Below, one piece after another: positions 24,672-30,942 of a DNA stretch of 34,855 nt. The translations under genes and the position numbers were made by a program. The first letter of the stretch is position 1. Each line of letters begins with the position of its first letter. This stretch comes from an uncultured Clostridia bacterium (GTDB lineage: Bacteria; Bacillota; Clostridia; TANB77; CAG-508): positions 1 to 34,855 of the forward strand of contig CALXVB010000014.1 of assembly GCA_944391855.1 (NCBI GenBank). The letters are read 5' to 3'. A model generated the notes under the pieces. The model was not told where the DNA came from and did no database searches. It saw only the letters and a program-made list of their open reading frames with translations.

Positions 24672-25463
24672 ATGTTTAAATTTTGTAGTTTATATAGTGG
24701 AAGTTCTGGTAATTCTTTACTTGTACGAACTTCTAATACAAAAATATTAATTGATGCAGGCGAAAGTAGTAAAAAAATATCAACTGCACTTTCAAATATG
24801 GAAATCGAACCAAGTTCTATAAACGCAATCCTTATAACTCATGAACATATTGATCATATAAAAGGATTAGGAACTTTTTCAAAAAAATATAACGTTCCTG
24901 TGTTTGCAAATAATAAAACTTGGGATGCTATATTAAAGCAGACAGATAAAATTGAAGAAAAAAATATTCATAAATTTACTATAGAGGAAAATTTTGAAAT
25001 AGGAGATTTGAAAATTCATCCTTTTAAAATTCCTCATGATGCTGTTAATCCATGCGGATTTAATATTATACATAACAATGAGAAAATAAGTATTGCAACA
25101 GATATAGGTCATATGACTTCTAATATCGCACATAAATTAGAAGATAGCTCTTTTGTTTTATTAGAGGCAAATTATGATCCAGAGATATTGAAATGCTCTC
25201 CATACCCTTATTTATTAAAACAAAGAATTGCTGGTCCTAATGGTCATCTTCCAAATATAGAAGCAGCAAAAACAATTTCTTTCTTGATGAATAGTGGTCT
25301 AAAGGAAGTTTCTCTTGGTCACTTAAGTAAAGAAAATAACTTTCCTGAACTTGCATACAAAACCGTAGTAAATGAGTTAATCGATAATAAGAAAGATTGT
25401 GATAAAATTAAAATTAGTGTTGCTAATAGAAATTGTCCTAGTAATATAATAGATATTGCATAG
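24672..25463 (+). CDS. MBL-fold hydrolase WalJ/YycJ
   Basis: A metallo-beta-lactamase-fold protein of 263 residues: FCSLYSGSSGNSLLV at the N-terminus, ILIDAG, the zinc motif THEHIDH at 56-62, IPHDAVNPCGF and SIATDIGHMT. The C-terminal LGHLSKENN is typical of YycJ (WalJ), a predicted nuclease linked to cell division and the WalRK cluster. An in-frame ATG at 24633 overlaps the end of murA, but ATG 24672 has GGAG upstream and gives the family's standard beginning. rlmH follows, as in the yyc region of Bacillus and relatives. Confidence 0.9.
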   Translation: MFKFCSLYSGSSGNSLLVRTSNTKILIDAGESSKKISTALSNMEIEPSSINAILITHEHIDHIKGLGTFSKKYNVPVFANNKTWDAILKQTDKIEEKNIHKFTIEENFEIGDLKIHPFKIPHDAVNPCGFNIIHNNEKISIATDIGHMTSNIAHKLEDSSFVLLEANYDPEILKCSPYPYLLKQRIAGPNGHLPNIEAAKTISFLMNSGLKEVSLGHLSKENNFPELAYKTVVNELIDNKKDCDKIKISVANRNCPSNIIDIA

Positions 25464-25489
25464 ATACTGTACATATGTATAGTATCTAT
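25460..25489 (+). repeat. Hairpin overlapping the walJ stop codon
   Basis: ATAGATACT and AGTATCTAT pair around a loop that itself holds the palindrome TACATATGTA. The TAG stop lies in the 5' arm. There is no U run, so read-through into rlmH is expected. Confidence 0.45.
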
Positions 25490-25525
25490 AAATTTAATGT
25501 ATGACTATTTTGAAAGGAGATCTTT

Positions 25526-26005
25526 ATGATACATATAAGTATTGTGTGTGTTGGAAAAATAAAAGAAAATTATTTAAAAGATGCAATTTTAGAATATTCT
25601 AAAAGGCTTTCTAAATATTGTAAGCTAGATATTATTGAAGTAGAAGATGAACAAATTCCTAATAATATTAATGAAAAAATTTCTAATAATATTAAAACCC
25701 TTGAAGGTAATAAGATTTTATCCCATCTAAAAAATAGTTATATAATTGCTTTAGATTTAAAAGGCAGACAATATTCTTCTGAAGAATTTTCTAAAAAAAT
25801 TGAAGATATTTCTATGTCAATTAGCAGTAACATCACATTTATTATAGGTGCTTCTCTTGGGTTGTCAGGTGAAGTTCTTCAAAAGTCGAATGAATTAATA
25901 TGTTTTTCTAAAATGACTTTTCCTCATCAATTAATAAGAGTTTTTCTTTTAGAACAATTATTTAGATCTTTTAAAATACAAAACAATGAGACTTATCATA
26001 GATAA
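25526..26005 (+). CDS. rlmH: 23S rRNA (pseudouridine(1915)-N3)-methyltransferase
   Basis: RlmH is a small SPOUT methyltransferase acting on helix 69 of 23S rRNA in assembled ribosomes. The 159-residue protein is full length: ISIVCVGKIKENYLKDAI at the start, IIALDLKGRQYSSEEF, the SAM-binding knot segment FIIGASLGLSGEVL, and the C-terminal FPHQLIRVFLLEQLFRSF ending in NNETYHR, where the final Tyr-His-Arg is the usual substrate-contact end. AAAGGAGA precedes ATG 25526. Confidence 0.96.
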   Translation: MIHISIVCVGKIKENYLKDAILEYSKRLSKYCKLDIIEVEDEQIPNNINEKISNNIKTLEGNKILSHLKNSYIIALDLKGRQYSSEEFSKKIEDISMSISSNITFIIGASLGLSGEVLQKSNELICFSKMTFPHQLIRVFLLEQLFRSFKIQNNETYHR

Positions 26006-26030
26006 TATAAATTATATAATTATATATAAA

Positions 26031-26199
26031 TTGTAGAGGAAATCTTAATAAAAAGAATAGATGATAAATACAGAATTAATTTTTTTGATTTCGAAAAGAG
26101 AAAAATTAATGAAAAAATTCTAAATTATTATTTTTAATTATTTTATTTTTTAATTATTTTTTTTCGGGGGCGAAATAATTAAAAGAATTTCCTCTACAA
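26031..26199. repeat. 169-nt foldback element in the rlmH-spmB gap
   Basis: TTGTAGAGGAAAT (26031-26043) and ATTTCCTCTACAA (26187-26199) are perfect 13-base inverted ends. Inside are a hairpin with arms ATTAATTTTT/AAAAATTAAT and one with 12-base arms TTTTAATTATTT/AAATAATTAAAA closing on a GC-rich loop (CGGGGGCG). A possible plus-strand promoter TTATCA-N16-TATAAT (25993-26020) would start RNA right at the left end. It shares its TTGTAGA ends with the 9743-9834 element. It could be a structured RNA, a MITE-like insertion, or the antisense side of the peptide gene at 26228. No known family recognised. Confidence 0.55.
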
Positions 26200-26227
26200 G
26201 ATTAAAAACATTGTCAAAAATATTTTA

Positions 26228-26368
26228 TTATTTAAATGAATAATATTTAATTTTTATAATTAATTTTTTTGATATTATTTTAATTATAATTTTTTTAGTT
26301 ATAATAAAAATTATTAAAAAGATAATTAAAAATATTGTTGAAATTAAAATAAAATTTTGAAAAAACAT
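26228..26368 (-). CDS. Candidate 46-residue membrane peptide, type I toxin-like
   Basis: ATG 26368 follows AAAAGGAA at six to seven bases and the frame ends at TAA 26228. Residues 2-23 are almost purely hydrophobic (FFQNFILISTIFLIIFLIIF, then II), forming one membrane helix; residues 25-46 are basic (KKIIIKIISKKLIIKIKYYS, then FK). A short helix with a Lys-rich tail is the form of type I toxins such as TxpA, Fst and the C. difficile peptides. It has its own near-perfect promoter 70 bases upstream. Against it: the region is over 90% A+T, where Ile, Lys and Phe codons arise by chance. No antisense RNA is proven. Confidence 0.4.
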   Translation of the reverse strand: MFFQNFILISTIFLIIFLIIFIITKKIIIKIISKKLIIKIKYYSFK

Positions 26369-26435
26369 TATATTTCCTTTTAACTGTTTATAATTGATTT
26401 GATTTCTTGTTTACATTTTATTAAGTTATGTATAC

Positions 26436-26464
26436 ATTTTAATATCATTTTTTGTAATTGTCAA
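26436..26464 (-). promoter_or_regulatory. Sigma-A promoter facing into the rlmH-spmB gap
   Basis: On the minus strand TTGACA (26459-26464), a 17-base spacer and TAAAAT (26436-26441), nine bases past the spmB stop codon. The only frame downstream with a ribosome-binding site is the 46-codon frame starting at 26368. Confidence 0.65.
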
Positions 26465-26472
26465 TAAAAACT

Positions 26473-27003
26473 TTAAGACAAAATTCGACAAATTATTGTA
26501 GATGCAATCATCCCTGCTATGTCTGCTGCCAATGCTGCAAATAGAATTCCTCTCGTTTTCTTAATTCCAACTGCACTTGTATAAATAGCTATAGTATAAA
26601 ACGTTGTCTCTGTCGATCCCATTATTGTAGAGGTTATAAATCCTGTTAAAGTATCTACTCCATATTTTTGCATAATATCCACTGCTACTGCCATCGAAGC
26701 ACTACCAGATATTGGTCTTAATATTGCAATAGGTAAAATATTGCTTGGTATTTCTAATAAATTTGTAATTGGTGTTATTAAATTAACAATTGCATCAATT
26801 AGTCCTGATGCACGCAAAACCCCTATTGCTAAAAAAATACCTAATAATGTAGGAAACATTTTAAATACTATTTCTATGCCTTCTTTTGCACCATCTAAAA
26901 AAGTATCGAACACTCTTACTTTATCTCTTATTCCATATAGTATTATTAATACTATAATTATTGGAATTGTTGTATTAGAAATATAATTTATTATATTTGC
27001 CAT
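26473..27003 (-). CDS. spmB: Spore maturation protein B
   Basis: SpmB acts with SpmA in dehydrating the spore core, through an unknown mechanism. The 176-residue membrane protein has about five hydrophobic segments and the nucleoside-transporter-gate type motifs FDTFLDGAKEGIEIVFKMFP, RPISGSASMAV and STIMGSTETTFYTIAIY. ATG 27003 immediately follows the TAG of spmA with no gap, so translation is coupled. The stop codon is followed by a promoter facing the same way. Confidence 0.94.
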   Translation of the reverse strand: MANIINYISNTTIPIIIVLIILYGIRDKVRVFDTFLDGAKEGIEIVFKMFPTLLGIFLAIGVLRASGLIDAIVNLITPITNLLEIPSNILPIAILRPISGSASMAVAVDIMQKYGVDTLTGFITSTIMGSTETTFYTIAIYTSAVGIKKTRGILFAALAADIAGMIASTIICRILS

Positions 27004-27582
27004 CTATTTCACCTTTTTTATCAGAATTTTTGTAAATATGATTCCTATAACCCCTGCAAAGATAGTAGCTATCCATACAGGAATTATAATAGCAGTTGGA
27101 TTTTGAGAATTTAGTGAAGTTCTAATCGCAATTACATTTGTAGGAATTAATTGTATAGAGGCTGTATTTATTACTATAAACATCATCATTGAGTTAGTTA
27201 ATGTGTCTTTTTTTCTATTTTCATTTTGCATTGTTTTCATTGCCTTTATTCCGAGTGGTGTCGCTGCATTTCCTAATCCTAAAATATTTGCAATCATATT
27301 CATAGAAATTTCTTGCTTTGCTATTTCGTTATTTTTTAAATCTGGAAATAGAAAATTAATAAAAGGTCTTAATAATCTATTTAATTTTCTTATTATCGAA
27401 GTATTTTGCGCTATTTTCATCATTCCTGTCCATAAACAAATAGTTCCTAAAAAGGTTATTGAAAACTCGACTGCATTTGATAATGAATTAAAAATACCTT
27501 CATTTAATTCTTCTACTTTTCCAAATATTATGGCATATATTACTGATAAAGTTATAAAAGCTGGCCATAATATATTTAGCAT
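27004..27582 (-). CDS. spmA: Spore maturation protein A
   Basis: Partner of SpmB in spore core dehydration. The polytopic membrane protein has IWPAF-type LNILWPAFITLSVIYA at the start, FLGTICLWTGMMKIAQ, and MNMIANILGLGNAATPLGIKAM, which are SpmA hallmarks, then NSMMMFIVINTASIQLIPT. An in-frame GTG at 27591 is possible, but its binding site would touch it; ATG 27582 sits better after GGGGTGAGG and gives 192 residues. It is divergent from abrB, and the shared region holds two Spo0A-type boxes. A sporulation-sigma promoter was not clear. Confidence 0.93.
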   Translation of the reverse strand: MLNILWPAFITLSVIYAIIFGKVEELNEGIFNSLSNAVEFSITFLGTICLWTGMMKIAQNTSIIRKLNRLLRPFINFLFPDLKNNEIAKQEISMNMIANILGLGNAATPLGIKAMKTMQNENRKKDTLTNSMMMFIVINTASIQLIPTNVIAIRTSLNSQNPTAIIIPVWIATIFAGVIGIIFTKILIKKVK

Positions 27583-27652
27583 ATTCCTCACCCCTTTATT
27601 TTTAATATTATTCTTTTATTGTTTTATTTATGTTTTTTCTTTTTTGTAGTAT

Positions 27653-27661
27653 TTTGTCGAA
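27653..27661 (+). promoter_or_regulatory. Spo0A box upstream of the abrB promoter
   Basis: TTTGTCGAA is an exact match to the Spo0A binding consensus TTTGTCRAA, 30 bases before the -35 of abrB and 70 bases upstream of spmA. Confidence 0.6.
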
Positions 27662-27690
27662 CAATTTTCCAAATTTATACAGTCTTTTTA

Positions 27691-27719
27691 TTGCCTTTTC
27701 TATTTATTTATGTTATTAT
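27691..27719 (+). promoter_or_regulatory. Sigma-A promoter of abrB
   Basis: TTGCCT (27691-27696), 17 bases, TATTAT (27714-27719). Start site expected near 27726. Confidence 0.65.
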
Positions 27720-27732
27720 ATATGTAGATTTT

Positions 27733-27741
27733 TTTGTCGAA
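27733..27741 (+). promoter_or_regulatory. Spo0A box just downstream of the abrB start site
   Basis: A second exact TTTGTCGAA, about 7-15 bases past the expected start site. In Bacillus subtilis abrB is repressed by Spo0A~P bound just downstream of its promoters, so the position fits repression. Confidence 0.65.
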
Positions 27742-27765
27742 TTTTGTATTTTGGGGGAGGATTTT

Positions 27766-28011
27766 ATGAAATCAACAGGGATTGTTAGAAGAGTAGATGA
27801 GCTTGGTAGAGTTGTTATTCCAATAGAAATAAGAAACAAATTTGGAATTGCTGAAAAAGATCCTATTGAAATATATGTAGATGGTTCAAATATAGTACTC
27901 AAAAAATATGAACAAAGTTGTATCTTTTGTGGAAATACTAAAAATTTAGTAGAACATAAAGGAAAACTTATATGTGATAAATGTATAAATCAAATAGTAT
28001 CAAATAAATAG
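27766..28011 (+). CDS. abrB: AbrB/SpoVT-family transition-state regulator with C-terminal zinc ribbon
   Basis: The 81-residue protein has the AbrB DNA-binding swapped-hairpin domain (MKSTGIVRRVDELGRVVIPI, then EIRNKFGI) at 1-47 and a C-terminal CxxC...CxxC pair (C52, C55, C70, C73) likely to hold zinc, the usual clostridial AbrB form. The frame extends upstream, but ATG 27766 has GGGGGAGG and starts at the conserved MKSTG. AbrB represses stationary-phase and sporulation genes during growth. The promoter and two exact Spo0A boxes suggest Spo0A~P represses it at sporulation onset. A terminator follows. Confidence 0.92.
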   Translation: MKSTGIVRRVDELGRVVIPIEIRNKFGIAEKDPIEIYVDGSNIVLKKYEQSCIFCGNTKNLVEHKGKLICDKCINQIVSNK

Positions 28012-28055
28012 TTTAGAATACACTAATGATATAAATCATTTAATTATAAACTCAA

Positions 28056-28095
28056 AATAAAAACTCTTAAGTCTTTTCACTTAAAAGTTTTTATT
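28056..28095. terminator. Bidirectional terminator between abrB and rsmI
   Basis: AATAAAAACTCTTAAG and CTTAAAAGTTTTTATT pair with one mismatch around an 8-base loop; T runs end it on both strands. It serves the convergent abrB and rsmI. Confidence 0.75.
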
Positions 28096-28100
28096 TTTTA

Positions 28101-28934
28101 TTATATAAACATTTTATATATTTCGTTTTTAGGCACATTTTTATTTTTTGCAATTTGTTTTATTATATCCTTTTTAGTTAATCCTTGCTCTTCATATATT
28201 TTATATTGTTCTTCTATTGTCTTATTATTTATTTCTTCTTCAAATTCATTATTACTATTATCTTCAAAATTTTCTAAATCCAGCATAATAACATATTCAC
28301 CTTTAGGTTCTTGCACCGCTTCCAATATTTCAGATATATTTCCTCTTATAAATTCTTCATGTATTTTTGTAACTTCTTTCGCTAATACACATTTTATATT
28401 TCCAATGTTTTTTAATATATCTCCTAATGTTTTTATTAATTTATGAGGTGCTTCATATAAAATAACGGTTTTTCTTTCTTTTCTTATTTTATTGAATACT
28501 TCTTCTCTATTTTTCTTATTCAATGGTAAAAATCCAAAAAAAGCAAACTCTTTTGTATTTAATCCAGATGCTATTACAGCATTAATTAGAGCACACGCAC
28601 CCGGTATTGGAATTATTTCAATATTATTATTTATAGCTTCCCTAACAATTTCTTCTCCTGGATCCGAAATTCCTGGCGTTCCTGCATCTGTAACTATTGC
28701 TATATTATTTCCTTCTAATAACTTCTTAATTAAAATATCTGATTTTATATCTTCATTATGCCTATGGTAACTAATGAGTGGTTTTGTTATTTCATAATGA
28801 TTTAGTAGTTTTAATGTATGTCTTGTATCTTCTGCTGCTATTAAATCCACTTCTTTTAAAATATTTATAGCTCTAAATGTTATGTCTTCTAGATTTCCAA
28901 TTGGCGTTGCTACTAAGTATAGCTTTCCTGACAT
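28101..28934 (-). CDS. rsmI: 16S rRNA (cytidine(1402)-2'-O)-methyltransferase
   Basis: The 277-residue protein is a tetrapyrrole-methylase-fold enzyme that modifies C1402 in the decoding centre. Motifs: LYLVATPIGNLEDITFRA at the N-terminus, AEDTRHTLKLLNHY, YHRHNE, IVTDAGTPGISDPGEE, PGACALINAVIASGL and FAFFGFLP. The C-terminal helix-turn-helix-like tail (LTKKDIIKQIAKNKNVPKNE) is also typical. It follows the TrmN6-like gene by 14 bases, as yabC follows yabB and yazA in Bacillus. Confidence 0.95.
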   Translation of the reverse strand: MSGKLYLVATPIGNLEDITFRAINILKEVDLIAAEDTRHTLKLLNHYEITKPLISYHRHNEDIKSDILIKKLLEGNNIAIVTDAGTPGISDPGEEIVREAINNNIEIIPIPGACALINAVIASGLNTKEFAFFGFLPLNKKNREEVFNKIRKERKTVILYEAPHKLIKTLGDILKNIGNIKCVLAKEVTKIHEEFIRGNISEILEAVQEPKGEYVIMLDLENFEDNSNNEFEEEINNKTIEEQYKIYEEQGLTKKDIIKQIAKNKNVPKNEIYKMFI

Positions 28935-28948
28935 ATTATTTTCTCCTT

Positions 28949-29695
28949 TTATTTATTTTTGTCATATATTTTATATATCTCATCTGTGTATTTACCATTT
29001 GAATCATATATTATTAATGGTTTCTCTATTTTTAAAAATGGCATAGCATTTTTAATTCCTTTTATTAAAACTAGTGTTGGTTCTTTTTCTATATTAGAAT
29101 ATACAAATCTAATTCTTTTAGGTTCTATTTTATATTTTCTCATTAGTTCTATAATATCTACCAATCTATTTGGTCTATGTACGATATACATACTTCCTTT
29201 ATCTTTTAATAAATATTTAGCTGTTTTTACAAAATCCTCCAGCTTTGCTGTAGTTTCATGTCTTGAAATATATTTATATTCATTTTCATTTGTTTTTCCA
29301 GTATTTTCTTTTTTATATGGTGGATTAGTAACTACAAAATCAAATGTTTCTCTTTCTAATAATTCTTTTTCAAAAATCTCTTTAATATCCATATTTCTTA
29401 TTTCGATTTTATCTTGTAGTTTATTTAATTCGACACTTCTTATAGCCATATCTGCTATACCTTTTTGCTTTTCTATTCCGATTATTTTTGACAATTTTGT
29501 TTTACATGATAGTAATATGCTTATTATTCCTGTCCCTGTTCCTAAATCAGCACCTAATGTATTTTGTTTTATATCTCTTGCAAAATCTGAAATAAGTACA
29601 CTATCTATTCCAAAGCAAAATCCTTTTTTATTTTGTATTATTTTTAAATTATTATATTCTAAATCATCTATTCTTTCATCTTCTTTTAATTCCAT
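28949..29695 (-). CDS. TrmN6/YabB-like adenine-N6 tRNA methyltransferase
   Basis: A class I SAM-dependent methyltransferase of 248 residues. SAM motif DLGTGTGI near 50-57, acidic loop IGIEKQKG, and catalytic NPPY near 124-127, the signature of N6-adenine or N5-glutamine methylation. The FGIDSVLISDFA opening and RPNRLVDIIELMRKYKIEPKR match the TrmN6/YfiC (YabB) group, which modifies A37 of tRNA1(Val) in E. coli. GTG 29698 and ATG 29695 are adjacent possible starts. A promoter lies just upstream and rsmI follows. Confidence 0.85.
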   Translation of the reverse strand: MELKEDERIDDLEYNNLKIIQNKKGFCFGIDSVLISDFARDIKQNTLGADLGTGTGIISILLSCKTKLSKIIGIEKQKGIADMAIRSVELNKLQDKIEIRNMDIKEIFEKELLERETFDFVVTNPPYKKENTGKTNENEYKYISRHETTAKLEDFVKTAKYLLKDKGSMYIVHRPNRLVDIIELMRKYKIEPKRIRFVYSNIEKEPTLVLIKGIKNAMPFLKIEKPLIIYDSNGKYTDEIYKIYDKNK

Positions 29696-29717
29696 CACAT
29701 TTTCTCCTACTTTACAT

Positions 29718-29746
29718 ATTATATATTAAATTTACCATTAAATCAA
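29718..29746 (-). promoter_or_regulatory. Sigma-A promoter of trmN6-like/rsmI
   Basis: On the minus strand TTGATT (29741-29746), a 17-base spacer and TATAAT (29718-29723). The spacer contains ATGGTAAATTT, similar to half of the operator at 22318-22334, but a full palindrome is not present. Confidence 0.7.
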
Positions 29747-29767
29747 TAATTTGTGCCATCTCTTATT

Positions 29768-29796
29768 TTGTATTAATTATTTAATACTATTATAAA
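29768..29796 (+). promoter_or_regulatory. Promoter of the possible 47-codon gene
   Basis: TTGTAT (29768-29773), 17 bases, TATAAA (29791-29796), with the start site expected about 30 bases before ATG 29831. Confidence 0.5.
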
Positions 29797-29830
29797 TTTA
29801 TTTTTATAAAACTAAAAAGGATTGATTTTT

Positions 29831-29974
29831 ATGAATAATAATGATAAAAAGAAAAAATTTGATTTAAAATGTAAAAAAGAAAATGTTATAAACTCGTTAT
29901 TTGAGGTTGAACATTTTCTTTGTAATCTAAAAAAAGTATGTAATACAGTATGTTTATATAAAATCTTAAAATAA
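29831..29974 (+). CDS. Possible small 47-residue protein
   Basis: ATG 29831 follows AAAAAGGA at about nine bases and a promoter-like pair. The frame ends at TAA 29974, just before the convergent gerM-like gene. The protein is basic at the N-terminus (MNNNDKKKKFDLKCKKE), then has a helical segment with Cys residues (NSLFEVEHFLCNLKKVCNTV). I do not recognise it. It has four Cys, more than chance would suggest in AT-rich sequence, which slightly favours a real gene. Confidence 0.4.
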   Translation: MNNNDKKKKFDLKCKKENVINSLFEVEHFLCNLKKVCNTVCLYKILK

Positions 29975-29985
29975 TTTATTAATTA

Positions 29986-30576
29986 TTAACTAGTAGTATT
30001 TTCTTCTATTTTGCTATCTTCTTCCTTTATTACAACAAATGGGTCATCAAACTTTATTTTATTGTCTTTAAAGGCTTTATTTTCTTCCCCCTCTATTAGT
30101 ATCTTAACAGAATTTACTTCTGTTAAATTTGTCATCGTATTTACTAGAGAATAAATAGTTGCTTTTTCTTTATCTTCTCCCCCTTCATGATTATCTATAA
30201 ATTCTTTTGAAAAATCTATGTATAGTGTATCTCCTTTTAGTTCTATTTTATTTATTCTTGTTCCTTCAGGTATAGTCTTGGAAAGTTCCGCATTATTTGG
30301 TCCTTGAATTAGCAACTCTACTAGTTTATTATATGGTTTTTCTACTAATTCTTTTACGTCAATTAGCCTTCCTTCAGGGACTAAACTATTAGTATTTTCA
30401 TTATAGAAATATAGGGATACTATAGTTTGTCTCATTTGTTCTTCTGAAATTTCTTCTTCTGGAATAATTTCATTTATTTCACTTTCATTATTCATATTAT
30501 AGAAGAAAAAATACCACACTCCTACTCCTATTAAAATTACAAAAATAATAAGAGCTATTATTATTTTTTTGTTCAT
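29986..30576 (-). CDS. GerMN-domain membrane-anchored protein (GerM-like)
   Basis: The protein has an N-terminal anchor (KIIIALIIFVILIGVGVWYF), an acidic linker (EIIPEEEISEEQ), and one GerMN domain: VSLYFYNENTNSLVPEGR, PYNKLVELLIQGPNNAELSK, IPEGTRINKIELKGDTLYID, FSKEF. GerM of Bacillus, which has two such domains, is needed for sporulation and germination; single-domain forms are common in Clostridia and can be lipoproteins, but no lipobox Cys is visible here. ATG 30576 is chosen over ATG 30582 because AAAGGAG sits seven bases away. A long gap of 360 bases lies upstream. Confidence 0.85.
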   Translation of the reverse strand: MNKKIIIALIIFVILIGVGVWYFFFYNMNNESEINEIIPEEEISEEQMRQTIVSLYFYNENTNSLVPEGRLIDVKELVEKPYNKLVELLIQGPNNAELSKTIPEGTRINKIELKGDTLYIDFSKEFIDNHEGGEDKEKATIYSLVNTMTNLTEVNSVKILIEGEENKAFKDNKIKFDDPFVVIKEEDSKIEENTTS

Positions 30577-30757
30577 ATACATTCTCCTTTCGTTTTTCTT
30601 ATTTCATTGTTATGAAAGACAAGTTATTTTTAGAACAATTTGTGTGATTTTTGTATTAATGTGTGTTTGCAAATCATTGATATATAATAGAAAAAGGTGC
30701 ATAAATATTATATCATTGCTTTAAATTTCAAATTGATATTTACCAATATATTTTTAA

Positions 30758-30775
30758 TTGACAAAATTCGACAAA
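30758..30775 (-). promoter_or_regulatory. Tandem Spo0A-like boxes
   Basis: On the minus strand TTTGTCGAA (30767-30775) is an exact match to TTTGTCRAA, directly followed by TTTTGTCAA (30758-30766), a close match. It lies 182 bases upstream of the gerM-like start and 75 bases upstream of the -35 for the gene at 30943. Confidence 0.45.
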
Positions 30776-30849
30776 TTAAGAAATAATTTATATTTCCATT
30801 TTAGCCTAGTTTTTCTAGTAATAATTCGCATTTTGCACATATTTTCCAT

Positions 30850-30878
30850 TTGACAAATCCTTTATTTCCGTATAAAAT
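30850..30878 (+). promoter_or_regulatory. Sigma-A promoter of the dehydratase activator gene
   Basis: TTGACA (30850-30855), 17 bases, TAAAAT (30873-30878). The leader to ATG 30943 is about 58 bases and includes a seven-codon frame. Confidence 0.75.
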
Positions 30879-30942
30879 TAATCATGTATTATTAGGTTTA
30901 AACATAATATGTAAAGGGGTTTATGAAAGGAAAGATTTTAAT

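Larger units (their letters stand above)
30583..30942. other. 360-base regulatory gap between gerM-like and the dehydratase activator gene
   Basis: The gap holds a Spo0A-like tandem site (30758-30775), a small CTAG-T5-CTAG hairpin near 30817, a sigma-A promoter (30850-30878) and a seven-codon leader frame (30923-30946). No riboswitch or further gene with a ribosome-binding site was found. A promoter for the gerM-like gene was not clear. Confidence 0.6.

Noticed and set aside
26484..26492. A Spo0A-box match (TTTGTCGAA, minus strand) near 26484
   Set aside because: It lies in the last codons of spmB (CRILS) and is explained by the coding sequence; it is not placed at a promoter for spmB.
28959..29729. 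A 256-codon open frame on the plus strand opposite the TrmN6-like gene
   Set aside because: It is fully antisense to a gene with clear motifs, has a hydrophobic Ser/Ile/Phe pattern typical of reversed AT-rich coding DNA, and lacks a ribosome-binding site.
30611..30646. An 11-codon frame (MKDKLFLEQFV) in the gap upstream of the gerM-like gene
   Set aside because: It has no ribosome-binding site and no promoter in register.
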